Assembly: GCA_963800335.1 (NCBI GenBank)
Contig: CAWDAN010000001.1
Location: 434,001-498,000 of the forward strand
Length of the DNA stretch: 64,000 nt
Direction: 5' to 3'
DNA from: Flavisphingopyxis sp963800335
GTDB lineage: Bacteria; Pseudomonadota; Alphaproteobacteria; Sphingomonadales; Sphingomonadaceae
The notes below the pieces were generated by a model. That model saw nothing but the letters and a program-made list of their open reading frames with translations, was not told where the DNA came from and made no database searches. Within the stretch, counting starts at the first letter, position 1; every line of letters starts with the position of its first letter. This document shows, one piece after another, positions 10,565-19,645 of this stretch. A program made the translations under genes and the position numbers.

Positions 10565-11611
10565 CTACTTTGCCAGCCTGTCGGCGAGATCGAGCCGGAC
10601 ATGAAACTCGATGCCTTCGCGCTGGTAATCGACCCGCGCTACATCGCGGCCGGCGTGGCTGAACGCCTCTTTCACCAGTCGTGACCCAAAGCCCGCGCGT
10701 GATGGCGGGACGACGGGCGGTCCGCCGCTTTCCTTCCAGCACAGGCTGAGCATCGTGCGATCGGCGTCGGTCTCGATATCCCAGCTGATCGCGACGCGTC
10801 CTTCGGGCACCGACATCGCTCCGTATTTGACCGCGTTGGTGCCGAGCTCGTGGAAGGCCATCGCGAGCGACAGCGCCGATTGCGCGTCGATCCACGCGGG
10901 CGGTCCGCTGATCTCGAAACATTCGGCATGCTCGCCGCCATGCGCCATCAGCCCGTCGGCGACGACCTCGGCGATATCGGCACCGACCCAGCTTTGCCGG
11001 GCGAGCAGGCCGTGCGCGTCGGACATCGATTGGAGACGCCCTTCGAACACCTCCCAAACCGCCTTTTCGATCGCAACCTTCTTGAAGGTCTGGCGCGCCA
11101 TCGCCTGCACGAGCGTGAGCGTATTCTTGAGCCGGTGGTCGAGTTCGCTGACCAGGATCTGTCGCACTTTCTCGGCATTCTTGCGCGCGGTAATATTCAT
11201 GCTGATGCCGAACAGGCCGATGATCTCGCCGTCGGCATCGCGCAACGGGCATTTGGTCGACAGATAGACCAGCGGTCCGTCGATCCCGGTCAGGACTTCT
11301 TCGAGCGTTTCGGTCTCGCCGCTTTGCAGAACGCGCTTATCGGCTTCGACAAAGCGCCGCCCTTCGGCCGGATCGGAATGCCATTCATCGTCCGACTTGC
11401 CGCGGATCTCGTCCCATTCTTTGCCGAGGATCGTGAGCACCGCACGATTGGCAAATATCATCCGGCTGTTGGTATCCTTGGCGTAGATCAGGTCGGGTGT
11501 GGCCTCGCCGATCTTCATCAACAGGTCGCGCGTGAACGCTTCAGCATTCCCGCCCGCTATAAGCTCCGTAATCGACATCGTACCCGCCCCTATTGCGATC
11601 GGCTCAATCAT
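10565..11611 (-). CDS. PAS-domain sensor histidine kinase, HWE/HisKA_2 type
   Basis: A 348-residue soluble kinase. The PAS domain spans about residues 28-142 (ATPDLIYAKDTNSRMIFANR to GLFGISMNITARK). The HisKA_2/HWE phospho-acceptor is SELDHRLKNTLTLVQAMARQ with His159, and the HATPase domain carries HELGTNAVKYGA. There are no membrane helices, so it senses an intracellular cue; the PAS could bind flavin or haem but lacks the LOV cysteine motif. In alphaproteobacteria such kinases often feed the general stress response, but no PhyR or NepR partner is visible here. An alternative start is the internal Met at residue 12 (MSITELIAGG). Confidence 0.88.
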   Translation of the reverse strand: MIEPIAIGAGTMSITELIAGGNAEAFTRDLLMKIGEATPDLIYAKDTNSRMIFANRAVLTILGKEWDEIRGKSDDEWHSDPAEGRRFVEADKRVLQSGETETLEEVLTGIDGPLVYLSTKCPLRDADGEIIGLFGISMNITARKNAEKVRQILVSELDHRLKNTLTLVQAMARQTFKKVAIEKAVWEVFEGRLQSMSDAHGLLARQSWVGADIAEVVADGLMAHGGEHAECFEISGPPAWIDAQSALSLAMAFHELGTNAVKYGAMSVPEGRVAISWDIETDADRTMLSLCWKESGGPPVVPPSRAGFGSRLVKEAFSHAGRDVARVDYQREGIEFHVRLDLADRLAK

Positions 11612-11718
11612 GACCAGCCGATCAGCGAATTGGCTCCCACGCTTACGCTAGCATGAACTGACAAGAACCAAAATGGACTTATGATGTGGGGACAGGGATC
11701 GCAGCGATGCCGTCTGTC

Positions 11719-12243
11719 TTATCTCCCCGGCAGGTTCCAGCTCTGCCGCCATCCGGCAACGCTCGCGACGGGCCGTCCGCTGGCATCGCGGGCGGGTTCG
11801 TAGACGAAACGGTCGCTGATCAGCCGGCACATGAAGCTGTCGAGATCGGGCAGGCCGCTCGGCTCGCTCGCACGGCATCCGGTCACGCGGCCATTGGCAC
11901 CGACATCGATCCGATAGACCGCGCTGCGACCGTCGCGTTGCTGCGCGCCGTTACGGGGAAAATCGCGCGTTTCGATCGTTCCGCTGATCCGCCGCGGGGC
12001 GACCGAAGCGGTCCCCCGATAGGCGCCCGAATAATCGTCGGCACCGGGATACTGGTTGGCGTCATAGCCGCCCTGGTTCCCGTACCCGCCCTGGTCATAG
12101 GAGCCCTGGCTATAGGGGTCATTGTTGTACGGGTCGTTGCCATAGGGATCGGCCGTCATGCACCCTGCGGTGGCGAGCGCGAGCCCGGCGCCGGCGATTG
12201 TCAGCGCCCAAGTGCGCGGTGTCGTAGGTGTCGTGCCAGTCAT
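11719..12243 (-). CDS. Lipoprotein with TonB C-terminal-like domain
   Basis: A 174-residue protein. The signal peptide ends with a lipobox (LALATAGC, Cys at about residue 28). A Tyr/Gly/Asn/Asp-rich low-complexity stretch follows (about residues 32-70), then a TonB C-terminal-type domain (YRIDVGANGRVTGCRASEPS, DRFVYEPARDASGRPV). The domain closely matches that of the next gene upstream, including the FVYEPARDAxGRPV segment, so the two look like paralogues. Unlike a normal TonB it is lipid-anchored rather than anchored by an inner-membrane helix. Role unknown. Confidence 0.75.
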   Translation of the reverse strand: MTGTTPTTPRTWALTIAGAGLALATAGCMTADPYGNDPYNNDPYSQGSYDQGGYGNQGGYDANQYPGADDYSGAYRGTASVAPRRISGTIETRDFPRNGAQQRDGRSAVYRIDVGANGRVTGCRASEPSGLPDLDSFMCRLISDRFVYEPARDASGRPVASVAGWRQSWNLPGR

Positions 12244-12306
12244 TGCTCTATCCTCTTTTCGGTGGCGGCTTCCCGCCCATCAACGCACGAACCCGCATTC
12301 GGTTCG

Positions 12307-13051
12307 CTAGATCGTGCACACCTTGGCAACGAGGCAATAACGCTGCGTCCGGTAAATCTTCGATTCGACGGGCCGCCCCGCGGCGTCGCGCGCGGGTTCG
12401 TAGACGAAGCGCTGCTTGATGAGGTCGCATGTCCGCGCGTCGAGCTCGGGGCTGCCCGACGATCGCTGGATCGTGCACGCCTTCGCCCTGCCGTCGGTCC
12501 CGACGGTGACGAGTGCGGTCACCGTCCCGTCGACCTTGATGCTTGCAGGCAGCTTGCGAAAGTCGCGATCCGAAATATCTCCCCGAATCCGCCGCGCGTT
12601 GGTCGCGATGCCGCCGCTGCCGGTCCCGTTGCCCGATCCTCCGCTGCCCAGGCCATCGCCGACACCGCCCGCGCCGGTCCCGGGTCCGGGCCGATCGCCC
12701 GCACCTGCGGCCGACGCATTGCCGTCGCCCGCGACGGGAGCGGCCTTGACCGGCAAGGGAATCGGCGGCGTGAACGGTTTGCGCGCGACGACCTGCGTCG
12801 GCTTGGAGCGGACATTTTCGGGTGCCGCCTTGCCTTCCTTGGCCTTGCTCGGCTGGGGCTCGGGTTCGGGGGTCGGCGGTGGTGGGCGGTGGGGTCCGCA
12901 CGTCGAAGGTCGAGAGCGTCTGTTGCGCCACCGCCAGCACCTCCGACCCGCGCACCGTCAGCGCGGCATAGCCGCCCGCTGCGATGATCAGCGCGACCCC
13001 GATCGCGGACTTGATCCGCTCGGGCGTTCGGTTGGCGTCGAGATAGCTCAT
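12307..13051 (-). CDS. TonB-family energy transducer (one frame break)
   Basis: About 247 residues joined. It has an N-terminal inner-membrane helix (IGVALIIAAGGYAALTV), a Pro-rich periplasmic linker, a Gly-rich segment (about residues 115-150) and a C-terminal TonB-like domain (ALVTVGTDGRAKACTIQRSS). The frame changes near 12890 in a G-rich run; total length is one base over a multiple of three. In this family the C-terminal domain contacts the TonB box of outer-membrane receptors, and two such receptors are in this window. No exbB or exbD is adjacent. Confidence 0.75.
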
Positions 13052-13114
13052 ACCCCGCTATTACTCGCCGCACGGCTAAAGGTTGCTGAACGGCATTGCG
13101 CCATCACGCTGTGG

Positions 13115-13600
13115 TTACCGCCGGGCGGCAAAGAAATCGCGCAGCATCTCGCCAGCTTCGCCATCGCCGATTCCCCCTGCAACCTCGGGCCGATGGTGGC
13201 AGGTGGGGTGGGCGAAGACGCGTGCGCCATGCTCGACGCCGCCGCCCTTGGCATCGCTCGCCCCGTAATAGAGGCGTGCGATTCGCGCGTGGGCAATGGC
13301 ACCGGCACACATCGCGCACGGTTCGAGCGTGACCCACAGGTCGCAGCCCTCGAGCCGGTCGTTGCCCAGCGCCCGCGCCGCCGCGCGTAGTGCGACGATC
13401 TCGGCGTGCGCGGTCGGATCGTGCGTCGCACGCGGTGCATTGGCGCCCTCGCCGATAATCGCGCCGTCCTTGACGACCACCGCGCCGACGGGCACTTCGC
13501 CCGCACGCTCCGCCGCGCGTGCCAGGTCTAGCGCGCGCGCCATGAATGGCGATGCCGGGAAGGGCGCTGACGGATTGGTCGATGGTCGATCGTCTTTCAT
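13115..13600 (-). CDS. tadA: tRNA-specific adenosine deaminase
   Basis: Zinc-dependent deaminase that converts the wobble adenosine of tRNA-Arg(ACG) to inosine. Of 161 residues, the catalytic motif THDPTAHAEIVALR provides the zinc-binding histidine and proton-shuttle glutamate, and TLEPCAMCAGAI the two zinc cysteines. The C-terminal FFAARR is usual. The start is taken at 13600 (MKDDRPST); a Met about 19 residues in (MARALDLARA) would match shorter orthologues. It is downstream of a TonB-type gene on the minus strand. Confidence 0.88.
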   Translation of the reverse strand: MKDDRPSTNPSAPFPASPFMARALDLARAAERAGEVPVGAVVVKDGAIIGEGANAPRATHDPTAHAEIVALRAAARALGNDRLEGCDLWVTLEPCAMCAGAIAHARIARLYYGASDAKGGGVEHGARVFAHPTCHHRPEVAGGIGDGEAGEMLRDFFAARR

Positions 13601-13746
13601 GCCCCCTGCTACCGCTCGCGGGCGAATGCGCCAAGCTTGGCTTGACGAATCTGTGTGAGCTGGTTAGGTGCGCCGACTTTCCGGCATGGTCTCATGCGAG
13701 TCCAGTCTGCCGGAATCCCGATTCACCCAAGAAGGTTATCAAGACG

Positions 13747-14040
13747 ATGGCGCGCATCTGCGAACTCACCGGCAAGGGCCGCATGGTCGGCAACAATGTC
13801 AGCCACGCGAACAACAAGACCAAGCGCACGTTCCTGCCCAATCTGCAGAACGTCACGCTGCTCAGCGACAAGCTCGAGCGCGGCGTGAAACTGCGCGTTT
13901 CGACCTCGGGCCTGCGCTCGGTCGAACATAATGGCGGGCTCGACAACTGGCTCGTCAAGACCAGCGACGCGAAGCTCAGCGATCGTGCCCGCAAGCTCAA
14001 GCGCGAAATCATGAAGAAGGACGGCGCCGCAGCCGCCTGA
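13747..14040 (+). CDS. rpmB: 50S ribosomal protein L28
   Basis: A 97-residue ribosomal protein, alphaproteobacterial long form. It starts MARICELTGKGRMVGNNVSH, continues RRTFLPNLQ-like (KRTFLPNLQNVTLLSDKL) and has the conserved VSTSGLRSVEHNGGLD. A monocistronic transcript is likely: there is a strong terminator 23 bases downstream. Confidence 0.96.
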   Translation: MARICELTGKGRMVGNNVSHANNKTKRTFLPNLQNVTLLSDKLERGVKLRVSTSGLRSVEHNGGLDNWLVKTSDAKLSDRARKLKREIMKKDGAAAA

Positions 14041-14063
14041 TTCGATTTCGCAGCGATAAAAAG

Positions 14064-14089
14064 AGGCGGCGTTCAGCGCCGCCTTTTTT
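14064..14089. terminator. Bidirectional terminator between rpmB and the phytase-like gene
   Basis: AGGCGGCG (14064-14071) pairs perfectly with CGCCGCCT (14077-14084) around a 5-base loop, followed by a run of T on the plus strand. On the minus strand the same stem is followed by CTTTTTATC. It can therefore end both convergent transcripts. The stop codon of the minus-strand gene lies at the loop. Confidence 0.85.
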
Positions 14090-15080
14090 GTGCCTGCGAT
14101 TCGCCGGTGGGATTTAGCGGCGGCAGGCGCAGCTTGAGCAATAGCGACTGTTGCCAGCTCGACCGGTTGTCGTCGGAGACAATCCAGACGCAATCGCACA
14201 CCGGGTCGGGATCGATTGCGATGCCTTCGAAATTGTCCGACAGCGGCGCTCGGTCGATCGTCCCGACCGCCTGCGACGTCCAGCTGTGCTCGCCCGAAAT
14301 GCGGCGGGGGTCGGCGATCGCGATCGTCGTGCTAAAGCCGAACGGCAGACGAAAGCGGCGATGGACGATGACGACGCGCCCGTCGCGCAGCGTCGCGATG
14401 TCGGTCACCGCGCCCTTGCCCTGGCTGTCGTAATCGAAGCGCGTCTGGCGGGCGGCCGGATCGCTCGGCACGCGGTCGAACACGACCGCATGGCTGCGTC
14501 CCGTACCCGAGCGCGGACCCTCGGCGACGACCAGCCAGCGCCCGTCGGCGAGCCGCGTCATCGCCTCGGGACCGGCATTGCCCGACCAGTCCGCCATCGC
14601 GGTCGGCTTGGCTGCACCCAGCCCATGGGTCAGCGCGGCATCGTATCGGCGCAGCTTGTTGGTGTTTTCGAACCCCGCAACGACATCGCCATTCGGCGCG
14701 ATCGCGATCGATTCGACGTCGCGCCGCGACTTGGTGATGCCGCGCGTCCCCGGCAACGGTTCGATTCTTAGCGCCTCGACAGCTCCCGTTGCGCCGAGCG
14801 CGAAGCGCGCGGTCCAGCCGCTGTCGCTGACCAGCAGGAAGCGCCGCGGCGCGGTCAGCGCGAGCGCCGACCAGCCGCCGAAGCCGCTGTGCGGGCTGGT
14901 GAGTCGCCACGCCTCGAGCACCTCGAGTCGACCGATTCGCCGCTGCGCCGCCTGAATCGGGATCGCCGTCGCGGCCGCCGCGAGCGTGCGATCGGCAACG
15001 GGAAAGCGCAGCACGCGCGGCGTCAGGGGGCCGAGGACGATCAGGATCGCGGCGGCGGCAAGGAGCGATCGGATGCGCAT
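14073..15080 (-). CDS. Phytase-like esterase domain protein (exported)
   Basis: About 335 residues. I chose the ATG at 15080 (MRIRSLLAAAAILIVLGPLT), which begins a signal peptide or anchor; the frame opens 46 codons earlier without plausible sequence. The remainder matches the esterase-like activity of phytase family (PF13449 type), with repeated beta strands: GWSALALTAPRRFLLVSDSG, RDVESIAIAPNGDVVAGFE, DNFEGIAIDPDP and WIVSDDNRS. These proteins are predicted periplasmic beta-propellers; the substrate is unproven. The stop lies in the loop of the shared terminator. Confidence 0.78.
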   Translation of the reverse strand: MRIRSLLAAAAILIVLGPLTPRVLRFPVADRTLAAAATAIPIQAAQRRIGRLEVLEAWRLTSPHSGFGGWSALALTAPRRFLLVSDSGWTARFALGATGAVEALRIEPLPGTRGITKSRRDVESIAIAPNGDVVAGFENTNKLRRYDAALTHGLGAAKPTAMADWSGNAGPEAMTRLADGRWLVVAEGPRSGTGRSHAVVFDRVPSDPAARQTRFDYDSQGKGAVTDIATLRDGRVVIVHRRFRLPFGFSTTIAIADPRRISGEHSWTSQAVGTIDRAPLSDNFEGIAIDPDPVCDCVWIVSDDNRSSWQQSLLLKLRLPPLNPTGESQAQKRRR

Positions 15081-15218
15081 GGACTGGTATACGCGCATAG
15101 CACCGACGCGCTGTGCGACAACCGTGAGGGCCATCACGGCGACGACACCCGGGTTCGGGCGGCGCAGCGCAATGCCTTGATGAACGGGGGATAACTGAAC
15201 GAATGCCGACGATCGCAT

Positions 15219-15500
15219 TCAGTTTGCGATCACCGCGCACCGGCTAATCCCTGTGTTACGCCAGCGACTGCGCTGCGCCTTTGCGAAGGCTCGCGCGATG
15301 GCAAACACCTCACCAATTCGGTCCCTGTCGGGGGCTGATAGGGTCGGCGCGTCCAATGCTTCCCGGGCGCGTCGGCCCGTCTGTGTTTGCGCGCCCTGGC
15401 CGCCTTAACTTGCCATAAGGCCGCACTAACCCTAAGTTCTCACTCAAGTGCCGCCGGGCTCATCCCGGCGGTGAGAATATAAAAGTTAGGCGTTGCTGGC
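15219..15500 (+). other. Leader region of ppx with predicted RNA structure
   Basis: No gene seen. GCAAACAC (15301-15308) can pair with GTGTTTGC (15383-15390), enclosing a GC-rich segment. Closer to the start codon CCGCCGGG (15451-15458) pairs with CCCGGCGG (15464-15471), and TTCTCA (15437-15442) extends the stem with TGAGAA (15472-15477). I cannot match it to a known riboswitch or small RNA. Confidence 0.4.
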
Positions 15501-16586
15501 ATGGCGGATCACCCCGCACCATCGCCGCGGCATCCGGGCCAGGGTCCGGGTAAGTTGGCGGAGAAGCGACCCCCTCGCGGTGGTGCGCTTTCCCATGCGC
15601 GCGGACGCTATCCCGGCCGGTCGAGCTATGCCGCGATCGACCTCGGCACCAACAATTGCCGCCTCCTGATCGCCCGCCCGTCGGCCGACGGCTTCATCGT
15701 CATCGACGCCTTTTCACGCATCGTCCGGCTCGGCGAAGGTCTTGCCGCGACCGGGCGCATTTCCGATGCCGCGATCGATCGCGCAATTGCCGCGTTGTCG
15801 GTCTGTTCGGACAAATTGCGCCGCCGTCACGTCACGCTCGCCCGCTCGGTCGCGACCGAGGCCTGTCGCCGCGCCGAGAATGGCGAGGCGTTCATCGACC
15901 GCGTCTACAACGAGACCGGCATCGCGCTTGAGATCATCTCGTCCGAGGAAGAGGCGCGGCTCGCCGTGCTCGGCTGTCACATATTGCTTGAACCCGGCGA
16001 TGGCCCGGCGATGGTGTTCGACATCGGCGGCGGTTCGACCGAGCTCGTGCTCGTCGATTCGACCGGCCCGGTGCCAGAGATCCTCGACTGGATGAGCGTC
16101 CCGTGGGGCGTCGTCTCGCTGACCGAGACGGTCGCGATCGACGCCGACGATGCCGCCTCGCGCGCCGCGGGCTATGCCGAGATGCGCGCACGTGTCAGCG
16201 AATCTTTCGCGCCGTTCGCCCAGCGCCTGCCGCGCGTCGATCCCGCTACGACGCGCCTGCTCGGCACCAGCGGTACCGTCACCACGCTCGCCAGCCTCCA
16301 CCTCGAACTGCCCGCTTACGATCGCAGCGCGGTCGACGGGCTGATCGTCCCGTCGGCGTCGATGCGCGCCATCAGTACGCGGCTTGCCAATATGTCGCCC
16401 GACGAGCGCGCCGAACTGCCGACGATCGGGCGCGAGCGAGGCCAGCTCGTCGTTGCGGGCTGCGCGATCCTCGAATCGATCCTCGACATATGGCCGACCG
16501 AACGGCTCGGCGTCGCCGACCGCGGCATCCGTGAAGGCATCTTGCGCGCGCTGATGGCCAATGACTCGAGGCACCGGCCGTCATGA
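15501..16586 (+). CDS. ppx: Ppx/GppA-family exopolyphosphatase
   Basis: A 361-residue protein of the ASKHA phosphatase fold, acting on polyphosphate or pppGpp. Residues 1-35 are a polar, probably disordered tail. Then come the phosphate-1 motif YAAIDLGTNNCRLLIAR, the catalytic-type glutamate region SSEEEARLAVLG, the phosphate-2 motif VFDIGGGSTELVLVD and LLGTSGTVTTLASLHL. It is shorter than E. coli PPX (about 500 residues) and lacks a C-terminal HD domain, as usual for the alphaproteobacterial short form. The stop overlaps the rlmE start (ATGA). Confidence 0.9.
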   Translation: MADHPAPSPRHPGQGPGKLAEKRPPRGGALSHARGRYPGRSSYAAIDLGTNNCRLLIARPSADGFIVIDAFSRIVRLGEGLAATGRISDAAIDRAIAALSVCSDKLRRRHVTLARSVATEACRRAENGEAFIDRVYNETGIALEIISSEEEARLAVLGCHILLEPGDGPAMVFDIGGGSTELVLVDSTGPVPEILDWMSVPWGVVSLTETVAIDADDAASRAAGYAEMRARVSESFAPFAQRLPRVDPATTRLLGTSGTVTTLASLHLELPAYDRSAVDGLIVPSASMRAISTRLANMSPDERAELPTIGRERGQLVVAGCAILESILDIWPTERLGVADRGIREGILRALMANDSRHRPS

Positions 16587-17242
16587 AAAAGCCCGATTCA
16601 ACCCGCCTGCGGACTGCCAAGGGCCGCCGCGCCAGTTCGACGCGCTGGCTCCAGCGCCAGCTCAACGACCCGTACGTCAAGCGCGCCCGCGCCGAGGGCT
16701 ATCGCAGCCGCGCCGCCTACAAGCTGATCGAGCTCGACGAGAAATTCGGCCTGCTCAAGGGCGCGCGCGGAATCGTCGATCTCGGCGTCGCGCCGGGCGG
16801 CTGGACGCAGGTCGCACGCTTGCTCGCGCCGCGCGCAAGCATCGTCGGCATCGACCTCCTCCCGACCGACCCGATCGAGGGCGCGGTGCTGCTCGAAATG
16901 GACTTCATGGCCGATGACGCGCCCGATCGCCTGATCGCCGAACTTGGCCGCGAACCCGACCTCGTCATTTCGGACATGGCGGCGAACACCGTCGGCCACC
17001 AGCAGACCGACCATCTGCGCACGATGGGCCTCGCCGAGGCGGGCGCCTATTTCGCGATCGAAACGCTCGTCGAGGGGGGCGCCTTCGTCTCGAAAGTGTT
17101 CGCCGGCGGCACCGACCGCGAACTGCTCGCTTTGCTCAAGTCGAACTTCCGAACCGTCAAGCACGCCAAGCCGCCTGCCAGCCGCAAGGGTTCGCCCGAA
17201 TGGTATGTCGTCGCGCAAGGCTTCAAGGGACGCGGCGATTGA
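16583..17242 (+). CDS. rlmE: 23S rRNA 2'-O-ribose U2552 methyltransferase
   Basis: A 219-residue RrmJ/FtsJ-family enzyme that methylates U2552 in the ribosomal A-loop. The catalytic K-D-K-E set is visible: YRSRAAYKLIELDEKF (lysine), VISDMAANTVGH (aspartate), AFVSKVFAGG (lysine) and the late SPEWYVVA (glutamate). The SAM loop is DLGVAPGGWTQVA. It overlaps ppx upstream and the histidine phosphatase downstream (TTGA), a three-gene operon. Confidence 0.94.
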   Translation: MKKPDSTRLRTAKGRRASSTRWLQRQLNDPYVKRARAEGYRSRAAYKLIELDEKFGLLKGARGIVDLGVAPGGWTQVARLLAPRASIVGIDLLPTDPIEGAVLLEMDFMADDAPDRLIAELGREPDLVISDMAANTVGHQQTDHLRTMGLAEAGAYFAIETLVEGGAFVSKVFAGGTDRELLALLKSNFRTVKHAKPPASRKGSPEWYVVAQGFKGRGD

Positions 17243-17889
17243 CGCTGCCGGTCGTGGACCGGGTCGGCCGCTGGTTCGTCTGCCGCCACGGAGAAACCGT
17301 CTTCAACGCGGCCAAGCGCCTCCAGGGAGAAGCGCTCCACACCCCCCTGACGCGCCGTGGCTTTGCCCAGGCCGACGCGATGGGCGCCGCGCTCGCCGCC
17401 GAACTCGGTCCGCGTCCTGCGCTCACTTTATGGTCGTCGGATACCGGCCGCGCGCTGCAGACGCTCGCGGCGATCGCCGAACATTGCGGGCTCGACTGGC
17501 ATGATGCGCAGGTCGATGCACGATTGAATGAAATCGATGTCGGTGAATGGGGAGGTCGGTTCTATCGCGATGTCACGCGCGAATTGGGGACGGTCGTCGA
17601 TCGCGCCACCGGACTGTTCGTGCGCGCCGCGCCTGGCGGCGAAACTTATTCCGACGTTGCGGTTCGCCTGGCGGACTGGATCGCCGATACGGCGGGAGAA
17701 GCCGGCGACAGGCTGATCGTCATGCACGGCATGTCGAGCCGCGTCTTGAGGGGCCTGCTGACGGGTCTCGAGCCGATCGAAGGCTATGGCGTGCCGATCG
17801 CGCCGCCGTTGCCGCAGGGGACACTGTCGCTGATCGAGCAAGGCCGCGAGACCGTGCTCTATACGGGCAGCGGGACGCGCGCCCACTAG
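17239..17889 (+). CDS. Histidine phosphatase family protein
   Basis: Phosphoglycerate-mutase-like phosphatase, 216 residues from the TTG at 17239 (TLPVVDRVGRWFVCRHGET). The catalytic RHG motif is VCRHGETVFN, and the second catalytic histidine lies in VMHGMSSRVLRG. The TTG start overlaps the rlmE stop as TTGA, and earlier starts would run deep into rlmE. The substrate is not predictable; such proteins act on sugar phosphates, nucleotides or cofactor intermediates. Confidence 0.85.
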   Translation: MTLPVVDRVGRWFVCRHGETVFNAAKRLQGEALHTPLTRRGFAQADAMGAALAAELGPRPALTLWSSDTGRALQTLAAIAEHCGLDWHDAQVDARLNEIDVGEWGGRFYRDVTRELGTVVDRATGLFVRAAPGGETYSDVAVRLADWIADTAGEAGDRLIVMHGMSSRVLRGLLTGLEPIEGYGVPIAPPLPQGTLSLIEQGRETVLYTGSGTRAH

Positions 17890-17892
17890 GGG

Positions 17893-19612
17893 CTATTGGC
17901 GCGCCTTGGCGACCGCGGCTTTGAGCGCATCGTAACCAACCGCACCATGCAGGATCTGGTCGCCGACGACGAAGCTCGGCGTGCCTTCGAAACGTAATTG
18001 CTGCGCAACCGAAACGTTCGATGCGATCTCGCGGTCGAGCGCGGGGTCGGACCGTGCCGCGGCGACATCTTCGGGCGTCATCCCCGCCTTGGCGGCAGCT
18101 GTCGCGATGTTGGCGTCGCTCGGCTGGCCGAGTGCAAACAGCGCGAGGTGATAGTCGCGATAGCGGCCCTTGCGTGCGGCGGCGAGGCCGACCTTGGCCG
18201 CCGGCCCGCTCTGCGCGGTCAGGATCGGCAACTCGCGATAGACGATCTTGACCCCCGGATCGGCTTTGAGCAGCCGCTCGACATCGGGCAGGCTGCGGCG
18301 GCAGAAGGTGCAGGCAAAATCGCTATACTCGGTGATGACGACGTCGCCCTTGGGATTGCCGCCCCACGCGCCGGCAAACGGCTGTTCGATGGCCGGGCGC
18401 AGCTTGCTGATCGCGGCTGCTGATTCGCGCAGCTGCAGGCGTTCGAGCGCCTGCGGGATGATCTCGGGATGGTCGAGGATATACGCTTCGACGACGGTCT
18501 CGATTTCGGCGCGGCGGCCCGCGTCGATCGTCGCCAGCGGGCTGCCGCTGTCGGGCGCGGTCGTGGTACCGGGCGCGTTCGCAAGGATGCTGCCGGTCGA
18601 TCCGTCGCGGCCCCACAAAGCGCTGCCGGCGAGGATCGCGACGACCAGCACCGCGATGATCGCCAGGCCGATCACAATCCGTCGCGTCGGCGGTTCGCTT
18701 TTGTCGCTGGGGAGCCCGTCTGCGTCGGGTGTCGCACCGTCGACTGGTTCATCGATGCTCGGCGGCGACACCGCTGCGCTTGCCGCGCTCTTCGGCTTGC
18801 GTCCGCGCGGCTTCGCCTCGGGCACTGCGACGGGCGCGGGCTCGGCGTCGCGCGGTGCGTCAGGCGCATCTGCGCCAGTCTCGCTGAAATCGCCGAACAG
18901 CGGCAGGTCCCCCGCGCGATTGGGCGCGCCGGCAGGGTTATTGGCATTCTCGTCGGCGACGAGCCGGTCGAGCGCGCTGCCGACGACCGGCGCCGCGGGC
19001 TTGGGCGGTGCGACGCGCGCGATTACCGGACGCGCCGCGTCCTTGGCACCGCTGGCGATCTTGCCGCCCTGCGTCCGCGTCGCCGCGACCGAGCTGTCGA
19101 ATCCTTTGCGCGTTGCCGCGCGCGTTCGTGCCGCGGCGCTGCCGATGACATCGCCTGCCTGCGATCCCGCCTTGCCGATCACCGCGCCGCTCGCCTTGCC
19201 CGTGGTAATACTCGCCTGTGCAATCTTTTGCCCCGCCTTGCGCGTCTCGCGCGAGACTGTGCTGGCCAGCGTCCGCGTCTTGTCGCCCAGTTCCATCGCC
19301 GCGACGCGCGCGGGAATGTCGGCGCGCTCGCCGAGGTTGATAGTCGTTGCGGCAAAGCCCGCCCAGCCGCGCTTCAGCCCGGCGAGGACATTGGCGACCA
19401 GCGGGGCGACGACGGGTGCGCGCGGCGCGCTGGGCGCGGCCGGTTCGGGTGGAGGCGACGAAGGCGATGCCTTACGGAGCGCGACGTGCGGGGGCGTGGC
19501 GGCGTCGTCAGCGGAGCTCGCGGCTGGCTTGCCGGGAGCGGTGCCGTTGTCGCTGGTCGTCGTCGATCCCGTCGAGCCAGGGCCGGTAATAATCGTCTTT
19601 GCCGCCCGCCAT
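17893..19612 (-). CDS. DsbA-type thioredoxin-fold protein with long N-terminal tail and one membrane helix (one frame break)
   Basis: About 572 residues joined. The C-terminal 210 residues are a DsbA/Com1-like disulfide oxidoreductase with the active site CTFC in EYSDFACTFCRRSLP, and the cis-Pro loop in FEGTPSFVVGDQ. Before it is one helix (RRIVIGLAIIAVLVVAILAG), and before that about 330 residues of Ala/Pro/Lys-rich sequence with a repeated TxxGKASGAVIGKAG-like stretch, presumably cytoplasmic. The start is taken at 19612 (MAGGKDDYYRPWLDGIDDD), with a one-base excess near 19560; the coding length then becomes a multiple of three. A start inside the track without a frame change is possible. 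It is 33 bases after the M48 gene. Confidence 0.72.
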
Positions 19613-19645
19613 CGGGTCCCCCGTCTCGGCGGCAAGCCTGCCGCC

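Noticed and set aside
15405..15419. CtrA-like TTAA-N7-TAAG site upstream of ppx
   Set aside because: The second half deviates from the TTAA consensus, and a single weak match is expected by chance.
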